From assembly GCA_024398125.1 (NCBI GenBank), contig JAKSJO010000018.1, forward strand, positions 1 through 54,180: a stretch of 54,180 bases of DNA, given 5' to 3'. The stretch is from Bacteroidales bacterium (GTDB lineage Bacteria; Bacteroidota; Bacteroidia; Bacteroidales; UBA932). The position numbers were made by a program, and so were the translations under genes. Positions 25,031 through 33,067 of the stretch are shown piece by piece; the stretch's first letter is position 1, and each line of letters begins with the position of its first letter. A model generated the notes under the pieces. That model worked only from the letters and a program-made list of their open reading frames with translations. It was not told where the DNA came from and did not search any database.

Positions 25031-26392
25031 TTATGCCTTCTGGGCACCGAAGCTGTCTCGGAGGAGATTCCAGACTGCCTCGATCTTCTCGTTGAGGAGC
25101 TCGTCGCTGGTGGCTTCACAGAGGAATCTGAGATACGGTTCAGTGTTCGAAGGGCGGATGTTGAACCACCACTCCTTGAACTCGACACGGTAGCCGTCAA
25201 AGTCCATGAACGAGAGTACCTCTTCCTTTGAACTGAACATTTCCTTTACGGCATCCATTGCGGCAGCCTTGTCCTCTACGCGGAAATTGATCTCTCCGGA
25301 ATTGCGGTAGTGGGTGATCTTGTCAACCATCTCGCTGATGCTGATGCCATCCTTCTTGAGCTTGGCAACGACGCGCAGCGCAAGGATTGCTGCAAGCATT
25401 CCACTGTCGGAATAGAAGAAATCGCGGAAATAATAATGGCCAGCAAGCTCACCGCCCCATACACCGTCAAGGCTTCTCAGCTTAGGTGCGGCGAATGCGC
25501 GTCCTACTCTCCAGGTCTCTACGGTCGCGCCCATTGGCTCGAGGAATTCCTTTACAGAGTTTGAGCTGCGGATATCCTGGAGCACGACTCCCTTCTCGCC
25601 TCGCTCGCCAATGAAATAGATACCAAGGAGGGCGATCATTAGGTCAGGAGAAATGAAGCGTCCCTTCTCGTCCAGGAACATTACGCGGTCTGCGTCACCG
25701 TCGAAGATCACTCCAAGGTCGGCGCCATCGTTGAGGACAGCTTCGCGCAGCCACTTGTGGTTGTGTGGAAGGAGAGGGTTAGGGTCATGGTTAGGGAAGC
25801 GGCCATCCATCTCGTCGAAGAGGTAGGTGTGGCCCTCGCCGAAGATTTCCTTGGCGAAAAGACAGGACATTCCGTTTGACAGGTCGAATGCAAGCTTAAG
25901 CCCTTCGCTGTCTCCCATATACTTGCGAAGGAATGCGAGATAGTCGTCCTTGACGTTCTTCTCGTACACGGAACCCTTCTTTGCGGCTGGCGGGGTAGGG
26001 CGGCCTTCCTCGATCCATGCCTTGATCTGGCCCAGGCCGCTATCGAGCCCGACAGGACCAGCATTCTCGCAGGAAACCTTCATGCCGTTATATTCGGCGG
26101 CATTGTGCGATGCCGTGATCTGGACAGAAGCCTTGAATCCGTAGTTTGCGGTTCCGAAATAAACCATAGGGGTGGAGCTGAGACCGATGTCGTATACGTC
26201 GGCTCCGGCATCGGTGATACCCTCGAGTACTGCGTCATGGATTTCAGGTGAACTTGTACGGCAGTCCCTGCCGACCAGAACCTTGTCGGTTCCGAGCAGC
26301 TGAGGAATGAAATAGCCGGTCTTGTAAGCGGTCTCCTTGTCGAAATCTACGCCGTAGATGCCGCGGATGTCATATGCGTGGAATGCTCCCAT
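25031..26392 (-). CDS. phosphomannomutase/phosphoglucomutase
   Basis: 453 residues, alpha-D-phosphohexomutase family, interconverting hexose 6- and 1-phosphates for sugar-nucleotide synthesis. Visible are the phosphoserine loop VQITASHNAAEYNGMK, the Mg loop DGDADRVMFLDEKG, the sugar-binding loop GELAGHYYF and the phosphate-binding loop PSNTEPYLRF. Mannose versus glucose specificity cannot be settled. It follows def by 3 bases in the same operon. Confidence 0.93.
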   Translation of the reverse strand: MGAFHAYDIRGIYGVDFDKETAYKTGYFIPQLLGTDKVLVGRDCRTSSPEIHDAVLEGITDAGADVYDIGLSSTPMVYFGTANYGFKASVQITASHNAAEYNGMKVSCENAGPVGLDSGLGQIKAWIEEGRPTPPAAKKGSVYEKNVKDDYLAFLRKYMGDSEGLKLAFDLSNGMSCLFAKEIFGEGHTYLFDEMDGRFPNHDPNPLLPHNHKWLREAVLNDGADLGVIFDGDADRVMFLDEKGRFISPDLMIALLGIYFIGERGEKGVVLQDIRSSNSVKEFLEPMGATVETWRVGRAFAAPKLRSLDGVWGGELAGHYYFRDFFYSDSGMLAAILALRVVAKLKKDGISISEMVDKITHYRNSGEINFRVEDKAAAMDAVKEMFSSKEEVLSFMDFDGYRVEFKEWWFNIRPSNTEPYLRFLCEATSDELLNEKIEAVWNLLRDSFGAQKA

Positions 26393-26395
26393 GGT

Positions 26396-26950
26396 CTACT
26401 TTATCTTTGATTTGTAATGAGTCGAAATCTTGCCCTTTGTGATGTTGAGAAGCTTCTTCGAAATGATCTTCTTGCGGATAGGGGGAACGAGGTCGGTGAA
26501 GAGGACTCCGTCGAGATGCGAAAGTTCATGCTGCACCATGCGGCAGGCGAACTTGTCGAATGTCTCGGTAACCTTCTCGAGATTCTCGTTCCAGTACTCT
26601 ACAGTAATCGACTCTGAGCGTACAACGTCGCAGTAGATGCCTGGAACGCTGAGGCAACCTTCGTTGAACTCGCACTTCTTTTCGCTTTCTTCGATGATCG
26701 TAGGATTGATAAGAACGCGTACGAATCCGTCGAGGTATGGATAAGCCTCGGTCATCTCGCGTCCGTCAACGATTACCATTCTCTTGCTGACGCCGATCTG
26801 GGGAGCGGCGAGTCCGCATCCCTCGCTGACCTTGAGAGTCTCCCTGAGGTCTGTGAGAAGATTTGCAATGTACTCCTTGTCATTGAGGTCGACCTCTTCG
26901 GCCTTGGCTCTGAGTACTTCCGAGCCATAAAGGTATATTGGCTGTATCAT
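26396..26950 (-). CDS. def: peptide deformylase
   Basis: 184 residues. Removes the formyl group from nascent proteins. All three motifs are intact: GCGLAAPQIG, EGCLSVPG (metal Cys) and QHELSHLDG (HExxH form). The start overlaps the end of ruvX by 4 bases, so translation is coupled. The C-terminus is basic, as is common. Confidence 0.97.
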   Translation of the reverse strand: MIQPIYLYGSEVLRAKAEEVDLNDKEYIANLLTDLRETLKVSEGCGLAAPQIGVSKRMVIVDGREMTEAYPYLDGFVRVLINPTIIEESEKKCEFNEGCLSVPGIYCDVVRSESITVEYWNENLEKVTETFDKFACRMVQHELSHLDGVLFTDLVPPIRKKIISKKLLNITKGKISTHYKSKIK

Positions 26951-27369
26951 ACGTTTCTTGAATTTCTGTCCATGTATCCCTGGAGGATGATTGCGGCGCT
27001 TATCTTGTCGACGGAAGTCTTGTCGCGGCGGTCCTTGTACTTCATTCCGCCGTCGATCATGGCGCGATGCGCAAGCACTGACGTAAACCTTTCGTCTTCC
27101 AACGTTACCGGGATATCCGGGAATGCTTTCTTGAGTACCTTGAGGAATACGTCGACATCGGCAGCTGCCTCTGCAGGAGCGCCGTTGAGATTGAGAGGAT
27201 AGCCCACCACGAAGCGGGTAATGGTTTCCTTTTCGGCGTATTTTTTAAGATAATCTATTATCTTTGCAGATGGTACGGTGTCGAGTGCCGACGCGAAGAT
27301 GCCGAGCGGATCGCTGGCCGCCAGCCCTGTTCTTTTTCTTCCGTAGTCGATTCCGATAAGCCTGTCCAT
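26947..27369 (-). CDS. ruvX: RuvX/YqgF pre-16S rRNA nuclease, putative Holliday junction resolvase
   Basis: 140 residues, RNase H-like fold. The metal-binding acidic residues lie in GIDYGRKRTGLA, the central VTLEDERFTSV and the C-terminal DKISAAIILQGYMD. It heads a leftward operon with def, the mutase and M23/LysM. A TAAATTTG promoter element lies only 4 bases before its ATG, so it may be leaderless. Confidence 0.93.
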   Translation of the reverse strand: MDRLIGIDYGRKRTGLAASDPLGIFASALDTVPSAKIIDYLKKYAEKETITRFVVGYPLNLNGAPAEAAADVDVFLKVLKKAFPDIPVTLEDERFTSVLAHRAMIDGGMKYKDRRDKTSVDKISAAIILQGYMDRNSRNV

Positions 27370-27373
27370 TTTG

Positions 27374-27381
27374 CAAATTTA
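27374..27381 (-). promoter_or_regulatory. -7 element of the ruvX operon, nearly touching the start codon
   Basis: Minus-strand TAAATTTG (27381-27374). The ruvX ATG begins at 27369, so transcription should start at or within a base or two of the A of ATG. The divergent M23-like gene begins at 27392. Confidence 0.5.
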
Positions 27382-27391
27382 CCGAAAAAGA

Positions 27392-28237
27392 ATGTCCAAA
27401 CAAAATAAAGAGCCAAAAGTCAATGTATTCCGTCTGTCCGTGACAGACGCCGAGACCCATAGGGCCATCAAGGTCCTGACCCTTTCCCGTGTCGGAATCT
27501 TTGTGACATTGATAACCATTTCGGTGCTCCTCCTTGCCCTGGCGTTCTCACTGTTCGCATTTACACCGCTGCGTATGGCCATCCCTGGATATCCTGACGG
27601 CCACGCACGCCGCGCCGTCGTCCAAAACGCAATCCGTACAGATTCGCTGGAACAGGTTGTGAAGCGTTGGGAACTTTATTCGGAAAACCTTCTTCGCGTC
27701 CTTGATGGGGCTGAGCCACTGAGCATCGACAGCATACTGACACTGACATCGGCTGAGCTGTCCGAGGCGGATGAGGCATATCTGGCATCAAGGGACTCTC
27801 TCCTCCGCGAGTCTGTTTCCAGTCTGGAACAGTTCGAGCTCGACGGACGCGAACGTAATCTTCCGATGGAGGGCATGCACTTCTTCGTGCCTCTCAAGGG
27901 CGCTGTCATAAAGGCATACGATCCGGTGCTGCATCCATTCCTGGACATCAGTGCACCGGACAATTCCGTCGTGATGTCGGTGCTGGACGGCACAGTCATC
28001 TTTGATGGCTGGATGGATGATTTCGGATATGTGATTCAGGTACAGCACGCAAACGATATCGTTTCAGTATACAGACATAACCAGAAGCTTTTGCGCAAGG
28101 CCGGGGACCGCGTTACTGCCGGTGCGCCTATTGCCTTGATCGGCAATGCGGGCACAGAAGCCGGCTTTGACCATCTCCATTTCGAACTCTGGTACAAGGG
28201 TGACGCTGTCGACCCGACCAAATTCATAAATTTCTGA
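27392..28237 (+). CDS. M23-family peptidoglycan-hydrolase-like protein
   Basis: 281 residues from the ATG at 27392; an in-frame TTG at 27371 lies in the divergent promoter and is less likely. One membrane helix (about 34-56, VTLITISVLLLALAFSLFAF) follows a cytoplasmic basic tail. An alpha-helical stalk precedes a C-terminal M23 domain with HPFLDISAP (HxxxD), SVYRHNQ and DHLHFELW (HxH), so the zinc ligands are kept. Its start is 22 bases from ruvX, head to head. The stop overlaps the dxr start by one base (TGATG). Confidence 0.88.
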   Translation: MSKQNKEPKVNVFRLSVTDAETHRAIKVLTLSRVGIFVTLITISVLLLALAFSLFAFTPLRMAIPGYPDGHARRAVVQNAIRTDSLEQVVKRWELYSENLLRVLDGAEPLSIDSILTLTSAELSEADEAYLASRDSLLRESVSSLEQFELDGRERNLPMEGMHFFVPLKGAVIKAYDPVLHPFLDISAPDNSVVMSVLDGTVIFDGWMDDFGYVIQVQHANDIVSVYRHNQKLLRKAGDRVTAGAPIALIGNAGTEAGFDHLHFELWYKGDAVDPTKFINF

Positions 28238-29394
28238 TGAAAAGAAGGATTGCCATACTTGGATCCACAGGATCGATAGGAACCCAGACTCTTGACGTGG
28301 TGCGTCAGCATCCCGATCTTTTCGAGGTTGTGCTTCTCACCGCAAACAATTCCAGCGATCTGCTTATCCAGCAGGCCATTGAATTCGATGCCGCCAATGT
28401 TGTTATCTGCAACGAGAGTCTCTATGGCACGGTCGCAGATGCCCTCCAGAGCCGCGATATCAAGGTCTTTGCCGGAATCGATTCGGCATGCGGATTGGTG
28501 GCGGGCGATGACATTGACATCGTTGTTGCCTCCATGGTCGGCTTCAGCGGACTTGCTCCGACATTGGCTGCCATCCGCGCAGGAAAGATCATTGCGCTTG
28601 CCAACAAGGAGACGCTTGTCGCTGCCGGCGCCATCGTAATGCGCGAATCCCGCAAATACAATGCGCCTATCCTGCCTGTGGACTCAGAGCACTCGGCCAT
28701 ATTCCAGTGCCTTCTTGCAGCTCAGGGCAACAGCGTGACCCGGATCCACCTTACTGCATCGGGCGGACCTTTCCGTACCTGGGACAGGGAACGAATCGCA
28801 AAGGCAACCGCCGCTTCGGCTCTCAAGCATCCTAACTGGAACATGGGCGCAAAGGTTACCATCGACTCGGCAACCATGATGAACAAGGGATTCGAGGTGA
28901 TGGAGGCTCGCTGGCTCTTCGACATGACTCCAAAGGATATCAATGTGGTTGTGCATCCTGAGTCCATCATCCACTCCATGGTCGAGTTTGAGGATGGCGC
29001 CGTCATAGCACAGCTTGGTCATCCCGATATGAGGGAGCCTATTCAGTTCGCACTGAGTTTCCCTGACCGTCTCAGCCTGAACAACAAGAAGCTTGATTTC
29101 GCGACGCTCGGCTCGCTGTCGTTCCACGAGCCTGACCTTAAGCTTTTCCCTTGCCTCGCCCTTGCGTTCGAGGCTATCGAGAAGGGTGGCAACATGCCAT
29201 GCGTGCTCAATGCGGCGAACGAGGCTGCCGTCGCGGCATTCCTCCGGGACAGGATCGGCTTCTACGACATCGCTGCCATCTCGGAGAAGATGATGGAAAG
29301 CACGGTTTTTGCAGCGGACCCGTCGCTGGAGGATATCTTCCAGACGAATGCCGAGGTCTACGCCAAGGCAAATGAACTGATTGATAAATGGTAG
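28237..29394 (+). CDS. dxr: 1-deoxy-D-xylulose 5-phosphate reductoisomerase
   Basis: 385 residues. Second step of the MEP isoprenoid pathway, making 2-C-methyl-D-erythritol 4-phosphate with NADPH. Visible are the nucleotide loop GSTGSIGTQTLDV, ANKETLVAAG, the metal and substrate loop PVDSEHSAIFQ, and the flexible loop region TASGGPFRTW. It overlaps the M23-like gene by 1 base and rseP by 7 bases, so it is tightly coupled. Confidence 0.97.
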   Translation: MKRRIAILGSTGSIGTQTLDVVRQHPDLFEVVLLTANNSSDLLIQQAIEFDAANVVICNESLYGTVADALQSRDIKVFAGIDSACGLVAGDDIDIVVASMVGFSGLAPTLAAIRAGKIIALANKETLVAAGAIVMRESRKYNAPILPVDSEHSAIFQCLLAAQGNSVTRIHLTASGGPFRTWDRERIAKATAASALKHPNWNMGAKVTIDSATMMNKGFEVMEARWLFDMTPKDINVVVHPESIIHSMVEFEDGAVIAQLGHPDMREPIQFALSFPDRLSLNNKKLDFATLGSLSFHEPDLKLFPCLALAFEAIEKGGNMPCVLNAANEAAVAAFLRDRIGFYDIAAISEKMMESTVFAADPSLEDIFQTNAEVYAKANELIDKW

Positions 29395-30725
29395 TTGTTT
29401 CCAAGATATTTCAGGTGATACTGGCTTTGTCCGTGCTCGTGACCATACATGAGTTCGGACATTTTCTATTCGCCAAGCTGTTCGGAGTCAGGGTAGACAA
29501 GTTTTTCCTGTTCTTCGATGTCAACGGCGTGAAGCTGTTCAGTTCAAAGTCGGCTTGGTTCACCAGAATCTTTCCCAAGGCTGCGGACGCAGAGACCGAA
29601 TACGGAATCGGATGGCTGCCGCTCGGAGGCTACTGCAAGATCAGCGGCATGGTAGACGAATCCTTTGATGTGGAAGGTCTCAAGGAGGATCCGAAGCCAT
29701 GGGAGTTCAGGACCAAGAAGGCCTGGCAGCGTCTCCTGGTCATGGCCGGAGGTGTCCTGTTCAACTTTTTCCTTGCCATAGTCGCATATACTTCCATCCT
29801 TTCGATTTGGGGTGAATCATACATAGCTAATGAAGGCAACTCCATATATGTAAATGAGCTTTCATACGATATGGGCTTCCGCAATGGTGACCGTATCCTT
29901 GACATGGACGGCTATGTTCCTGAGAATTTCGGAATGCTTCAGGCTGATCTGGTGCGACGCTCGGTCAGCTGTGTGAGGGTTCTTCGTGGCAGTGACACTG
30001 TATCCCTTTATATGGACTATGCGCGTGTAGGAGAGATACTGAACAGTCCTGGAATGTTCCAGCTTGCGGTTCCTTTCGTGATAGAGTCTATCGGCGAAGG
30101 CTCTCCCAATATAGGCATGGATCTTAGAAAAGGTGATCGTATCTTCGCTATCGACAGCATTGAGGTAAGCTTTGTCCAGGACGCGAGACCTCTTCTTGAT
30201 GCGAGGGCGGGTTCCGAGATAACTGCCTCGGTACTTCGCGGGTCGGATACCCTTTCCCGTCGCATGTCTGTGGACGACCATGGCCTCATCGGTGTTGTAA
30301 TGATGACCCCGGGCATGCGTTCGAAGAACTACGGATTCCTGGCTGCAATCCCACAGGGATGCTACAGGACATGGGACAGCATTGCAGGCTACGTCCGCGA
30401 CCTCAGACTGGTCGCCAAGCCAAGCACTGGCGCGTACAAGTCTGTCGGCAGCTTCATCTCGATCGGACAGGTGTTCCCAAGCTATTGGGACTGGTATCAG
30501 TTCCTGGAGCTTCTGGCAATGCTCTCGATCATGCTCGGCGTGATGAACCTGCTGCCTATCCCCGGGCTTGACGGAGGACATATACTCTTTACCATCTGTG
30601 AGATGGTGACCGGACATAAGCCAAGTGAGAAGTTCCTCATCGGTGCCCAGATGGTGGGCATGGTGCTCCTTCTCATGCTGATGGCGCTTGCATTTGGAAA
30701 TGATATTGTAAGATTGATAAGATAG
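29388..30725 (+). CDS. rseP: site-2 protease RseP
   Basis: 445 residues. Intramembrane metalloprotease of the RseP/S2P family. Zinc motif TIHEFGHFLFAK in helix 1, PDZ-like middle region (about 130-290), and the second motif NLLPIPGLDGGHILF near residue 385. It probably performs the membrane cut in envelope stress signalling or removes signal-peptide remnants. The pairing with dxr is common in Bacteroidota and other bacteria. Confidence 0.94.
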   Translation: MVVVSKIFQVILALSVLVTIHEFGHFLFAKLFGVRVDKFFLFFDVNGVKLFSSKSAWFTRIFPKAADAETEYGIGWLPLGGYCKISGMVDESFDVEGLKEDPKPWEFRTKKAWQRLLVMAGGVLFNFFLAIVAYTSILSIWGESYIANEGNSIYVNELSYDMGFRNGDRILDMDGYVPENFGMLQADLVRRSVSCVRVLRGSDTVSLYMDYARVGEILNSPGMFQLAVPFVIESIGEGSPNIGMDLRKGDRIFAIDSIEVSFVQDARPLLDARAGSEITASVLRGSDTLSRRMSVDDHGLIGVVMMTPGMRSKNYGFLAAIPQGCYRTWDSIAGYVRDLRLVAKPSTGAYKSVGSFISIGQVFPSYWDWYQFLELLAMLSIMLGVMNLLPIPGLDGGHILFTICEMVTGHKPSEKFLIGAQMVGMVLLLMLMALAFGNDIVRLIR

Positions 30726-30730
30726 ATATT

Positions 30731-31726
30731 ATGAAAAGACTGGCGATTATCCTGATGGCGGCAATGTGCCTCATCTCATGTAACTCAAAGAAGACCATAA
30801 AGGCTCTTCTCCCTAACGTCAGCGGCAAGGCTGGTGAAGTTCTCGTTGTCATTGAAAAGGAAAAGTGGGACGGCGATCTCGGAGACGCTATCCGTGGTCT
30901 CCTTGCCGACGAATGTCCTTGGCTCGCCCAGAGTGAACCGCTCTATACTCTTGTCAATGTCGCTCCAGGCGGCTTTGCAGACCTTTTCAAGGTTCACAGG
31001 AACATTGTCATTGTCAATATCGATCCTCAGGCTGTCAAGGAAGGCGTTGCAATCAGCAATGACGTATGGGCTGCTCCGCAGATAGTTCTCCAGATTTCCG
31101 CTTTCACGGATGAGGGCGCAGCAAAGGTTGTTGCCGACGAGGCTCAGTTGATGACATCAGCCCTCGAACAGGCGGAGCGCGACCGCGTTATCCGCAATAC
31201 CATGCTCTACGAAGAGAGGCCTCTTTACGCCCAGGCATGTGAAATCTTCGGCGGTGCTCCACATTTTCCTACTGGATATAAGCTCAAGAAGGCTACCGAG
31301 GACTTCCTCTGGATCGCTGATGAGCGCCAGTATACCAACCAGTCCATCGTGATGTATCGCTATCCGGCCACAGGAGATCCCCAGAAGGATCTCTCGGAGG
31401 ATGCTGTCCGCGAGCATCGCAATGAGGTTATGAAGGACAACATCCCCGGTATGTTCGAGAATACCTATGTAACGACTTCCGAGATCGGAGCTTTCACTAC
31501 TGAATCCATCCGTTACCAGGGCAGGGCATTTGTCCAGACCCGCGGTTTCTGGGAGGTGGAGAACGACTTCATGGGCGGTCCGTTCGTGTCACATTCACAG
31601 TATAGCCAGGACGGCTCGGAGATTATCGTGTGTGAGGCGTTCGTCTATGCGCCACGCTTTGACAAGAGACAGTATCTGCGTCAGGTTGAGTCGCTTCTTT
31701 ATTCGTTTGAATGGAAGAATGATTAA
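30731..31726 (+). CDS. DUF4837 family lipoprotein
   Basis: 331 residues with a lipoprotein signal (MCLISCNSK, Cys 17). The body matches DUF4837, a Bacteroidota family of unknown function often found after rseP. Recognisable stretches are GKAGEVLVVIEKEKWDG, HRNIVIVNID and RGFWEVENDFMGGPFVS. It begins 5 bases after rseP and is probably the last gene of the M23-dxr-rseP operon. Confidence 0.8.
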   Translation: MKRLAIILMAAMCLISCNSKKTIKALLPNVSGKAGEVLVVIEKEKWDGDLGDAIRGLLADECPWLAQSEPLYTLVNVAPGGFADLFKVHRNIVIVNIDPQAVKEGVAISNDVWAAPQIVLQISAFTDEGAAKVVADEAQLMTSALEQAERDRVIRNTMLYEERPLYAQACEIFGGAPHFPTGYKLKKATEDFLWIADERQYTNQSIVMYRYPATGDPQKDLSEDAVREHRNEVMKDNIPGMFENTYVTTSEIGAFTTESIRYQGRAFVQTRGFWEVENDFMGGPFVSHSQYSQDGSEIIVCEAFVYAPRFDKRQYLRQVESLLYSFEWKND

Positions 31727-31774
31727 GAAGATAATTTGGAATAAGCTAACTTCTAAGAATTTTCAGAAAAGGTA

Positions 31775-31804
31775 TTGCCATTCCGAAAATAATTACTAAC
31801 TTTG
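31775..31804 (+). promoter_or_regulatory. promoter of tRNA-Glu and rpsT
   Basis: TTG (31775-31777), exactly 19 bases, TAACTTTG (31797-31804). Confidence 0.85.
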
Positions 31805-31839
31805 CATCCCATTCGTAGAAATGCGTAATGGAACGGCCT

Positions 31840-31911
31840 GGTGGGTTCGTATAACGGCTAGTACTCGGGATTTTCATTCCCGCAATAGGAGTTCGATTCT
31901 CCTACCCACTA
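31840..31911 (+). tRNA. tRNA-Glu (anticodon TTC)
   Basis: Acceptor GGTGGGT pairs with ACCCACT (G-U first pair), discriminator A. Anticodon loop TTTTCAT (TTC) between CGGGA and TCCCG. T arm AGGAG-TTCGATT-CTCCT. CCA is not encoded. rpsT starts 24 bases downstream, apparently on the same transcript. Confidence 0.95.
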
Positions 31912-31935
31912 CTATAATAAATAAAAAATACAATA

Positions 31936-32190
31936 ATGGCAAACAACGCATCTGCAGAGAAGTGCATCCGCCAGAGCGAGAGGCACAGATTGCATAATAA
32001 GTATTATGCAAAGACAACACGAAATGCAATTCGTGACATCAGAAACACTACTGACAAGAAGACCGCTGAGGCTAACGCCCCTAAGGTTTATGCAATGATC
32101 GACAAGCTCGCAAAGATGGGCCTTATCCATAAGAACAAGGCTGCAAATCTCAAGAGCGGTATCGCAGTTTACATCAACAAACTTGCCTAA
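31936..32190 (+). CDS. rpsT: 30S ribosomal protein S20
   Basis: 84 residues, basic and helical. It starts [20 protein letters not shown], followed by [20 protein letters not shown], the S20 signature. It is co-transcribed with tRNA-Glu and closed by a terminator 9 bases after the stop. Confidence 0.96.
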   Translation: MANNASAEKCIRQSERHRLHNKYYAKTTRNAIRDIRNTTDKKTAEANAPKVYAMIDKLAKMGLIHKNKAANLKSGIAVYINKLA

Positions 32191-32199
32191 GGAATTAAG

Positions 32200-32229
32200 G
32201 GCTGCTTGAAAAAAGCAGCCTCTTTTTTT
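32200..32229 (+). terminator. terminator after rpsT
   Basis: Stem GGCTGCTT/AAGCAGCC with a run of seven Ts. The T run touches the first base of tRNA-Pro. Confidence 0.85.
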
Positions 32230-32302
32230 CGGGATGTAGCGCAGTTGGTAGCGCACTACGTTCGGGACGTAGGGGTCGTCCGTTCGAGTCGGATCATCCC
32301 GA
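32230..32302 (+). tRNA. tRNA-Pro (anticodon CGG)
   Basis: Acceptor CGGGATG pairs perfectly with CATCCCG, discriminator A. Anticodon loop TTCGGGA (CGG) between CTACG and CGTAG. It starts directly after the T run of the rpsT terminator and has no promoter of its own that I can see, so it may depend on read-through. Confidence 0.94.
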
Positions 32303-32303
32303 C

Positions 32304-32333
32304 AAAGGAGCACATGACAGTTGCTCCTTTTTT
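32304..32333 (+). terminator. terminator after tRNA-Pro
   Basis: AAAGGAGCA pairs with TGCTCCTTT and is followed by Ts. It lies only 2 bases before the -7 element of luxS. Confidence 0.75.
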
Positions 32334-32335
32334 CT

Positions 32336-32343
32336 TATATTTG
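32336..32343 (+). promoter_or_regulatory. -7 element of luxS
   Basis: TATATTTG, 17 bases before the luxS ATG at 32361. It is fused to the end of the tRNA-Pro terminator. Confidence 0.65.
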
Positions 32344-32360
32344 CGTAGATATTGAATAAG

Positions 32361-32843
32361 ATGAAAAAGATACCAAGTTTTACCATAGATCATATCAGGC
32401 TCAAGAGAGGAATATATGTCTCTCGCAAGGATAATGTCGGGGGAGAGGTCGTAACAACTTTCGATATCCGTATGAAGGAGCCTAACCGCGAGCCTGCTCT
32501 CGGCCAGGGTGCGATACATACCATTGAGCACCTTGCAGCAACCTACCTCCGCAATGATCCGGAGTGGGCGGACAGGATTGTCTACTGGGGACCTATGGGC
32601 TGTCTGACCGGTAACTATCTTCTTATGCGCGGAGACCTTGAATCTGCTGATATCGTGAAGCTTATGCAGGAAACTTTCCGTTTTGTAGCCGAGTTCGAAG
32701 GTGAGATTCCCGGAGCGGCTCCAAAGGACTGCGGCAACTGGCTTCTTCATGACCTTCCTATGGCCAGGTGGGAGTCGGCGAAGTATCTTCATGAGGTTCT
32801 TGAGAACATGACTGAAGAGAACCTTCATTACCCGGAGCAATAA
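32361..32843 (+). CDS. luxS: S-ribosylhomocysteine lyase LuxS
   Basis: 160 residues. Cleaves S-ribosylhomocysteine to homocysteine and DPD, the precursor of autoinducer-2, within the activated methyl cycle. Zinc ligands are in HTIEHLAATYLRN (HxxxH) and GPMGCLTGNY (Cys); the N-terminal SFTIDHIRLKRGIYVSR is typical. An in-frame TTG at 32352 is rejected in favour of the ATG. No lsr-type uptake genes are nearby. Confidence 0.96.
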   Translation: MKKIPSFTIDHIRLKRGIYVSRKDNVGGEVVTTFDIRMKEPNREPALGQGAIHTIEHLAATYLRNDPEWADRIVYWGPMGCLTGNYLLMRGDLESADIVKLMQETFRFVAEFEGEIPGAAPKDCGNWLLHDLPMARWESAKYLHEVLENMTEENLHYPEQ

Positions 32844-32867
32844 TTTTTGAAAAAAATGTTCAAAAAG

Positions 32868-32898
32868 TTTGCAGAATAAAAAATCCTTGCTACCTTTG
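32868..32898 (+). promoter_or_regulatory. promoter of tRNA-Asn
   Basis: TTTG (32868-32871), exactly 19 bases, TACCTTTG (32891-32898), one of the best matches in the window. Confidence 0.85.
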
Positions 32899-32918
32899 CA
32901 ATCCCGAAAGGAAAATAT

Positions 32919-32992
32919 TCCTCTTTAGCTCAGTTGGTTAGAGCACCTGACTGTTAATCAGGGGGTCCTAGGTTCAAGTCCTAGAAGGGGAG
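32919..32992 (+). tRNA. tRNA-Asn (anticodon GTT)
   Basis: Acceptor TCCTCTT pairs with AAGGGGA, discriminator G. The anticodon loop carries GTT between CTGAC-type and ATCAG-type stem strands. D arm AGCTCAGTTGGTTAGAGC. T arm with GGTTCAAGTCC. CCA is not encoded. Confidence 0.95.
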
Positions 32993-32996
32993 CACG

Positions 32997-33022
32997 AGAG
33001 CAGCCGAAAGGTTGCTCTTTTT
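32997..33022 (+). terminator. terminator after tRNA-Asn
   Basis: Nine-bp stem AGAGCAGCC/GGTTGCTCT around a GAAA tetraloop, then Ts. Confidence 0.85.
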
Positions 33023-33035
33023 GCGTTTATATGCT

Positions 33036-33043
33036 TATATTTG
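33036..33043 (+). promoter_or_regulatory. -7 element of the HU-like protein gene
   Basis: TATATTTG, 24 bases before the ATG at 33068. Confidence 0.65.
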
Positions 33044-33067
33044 TAAGTTAAGAGAATTGTCCGACTT

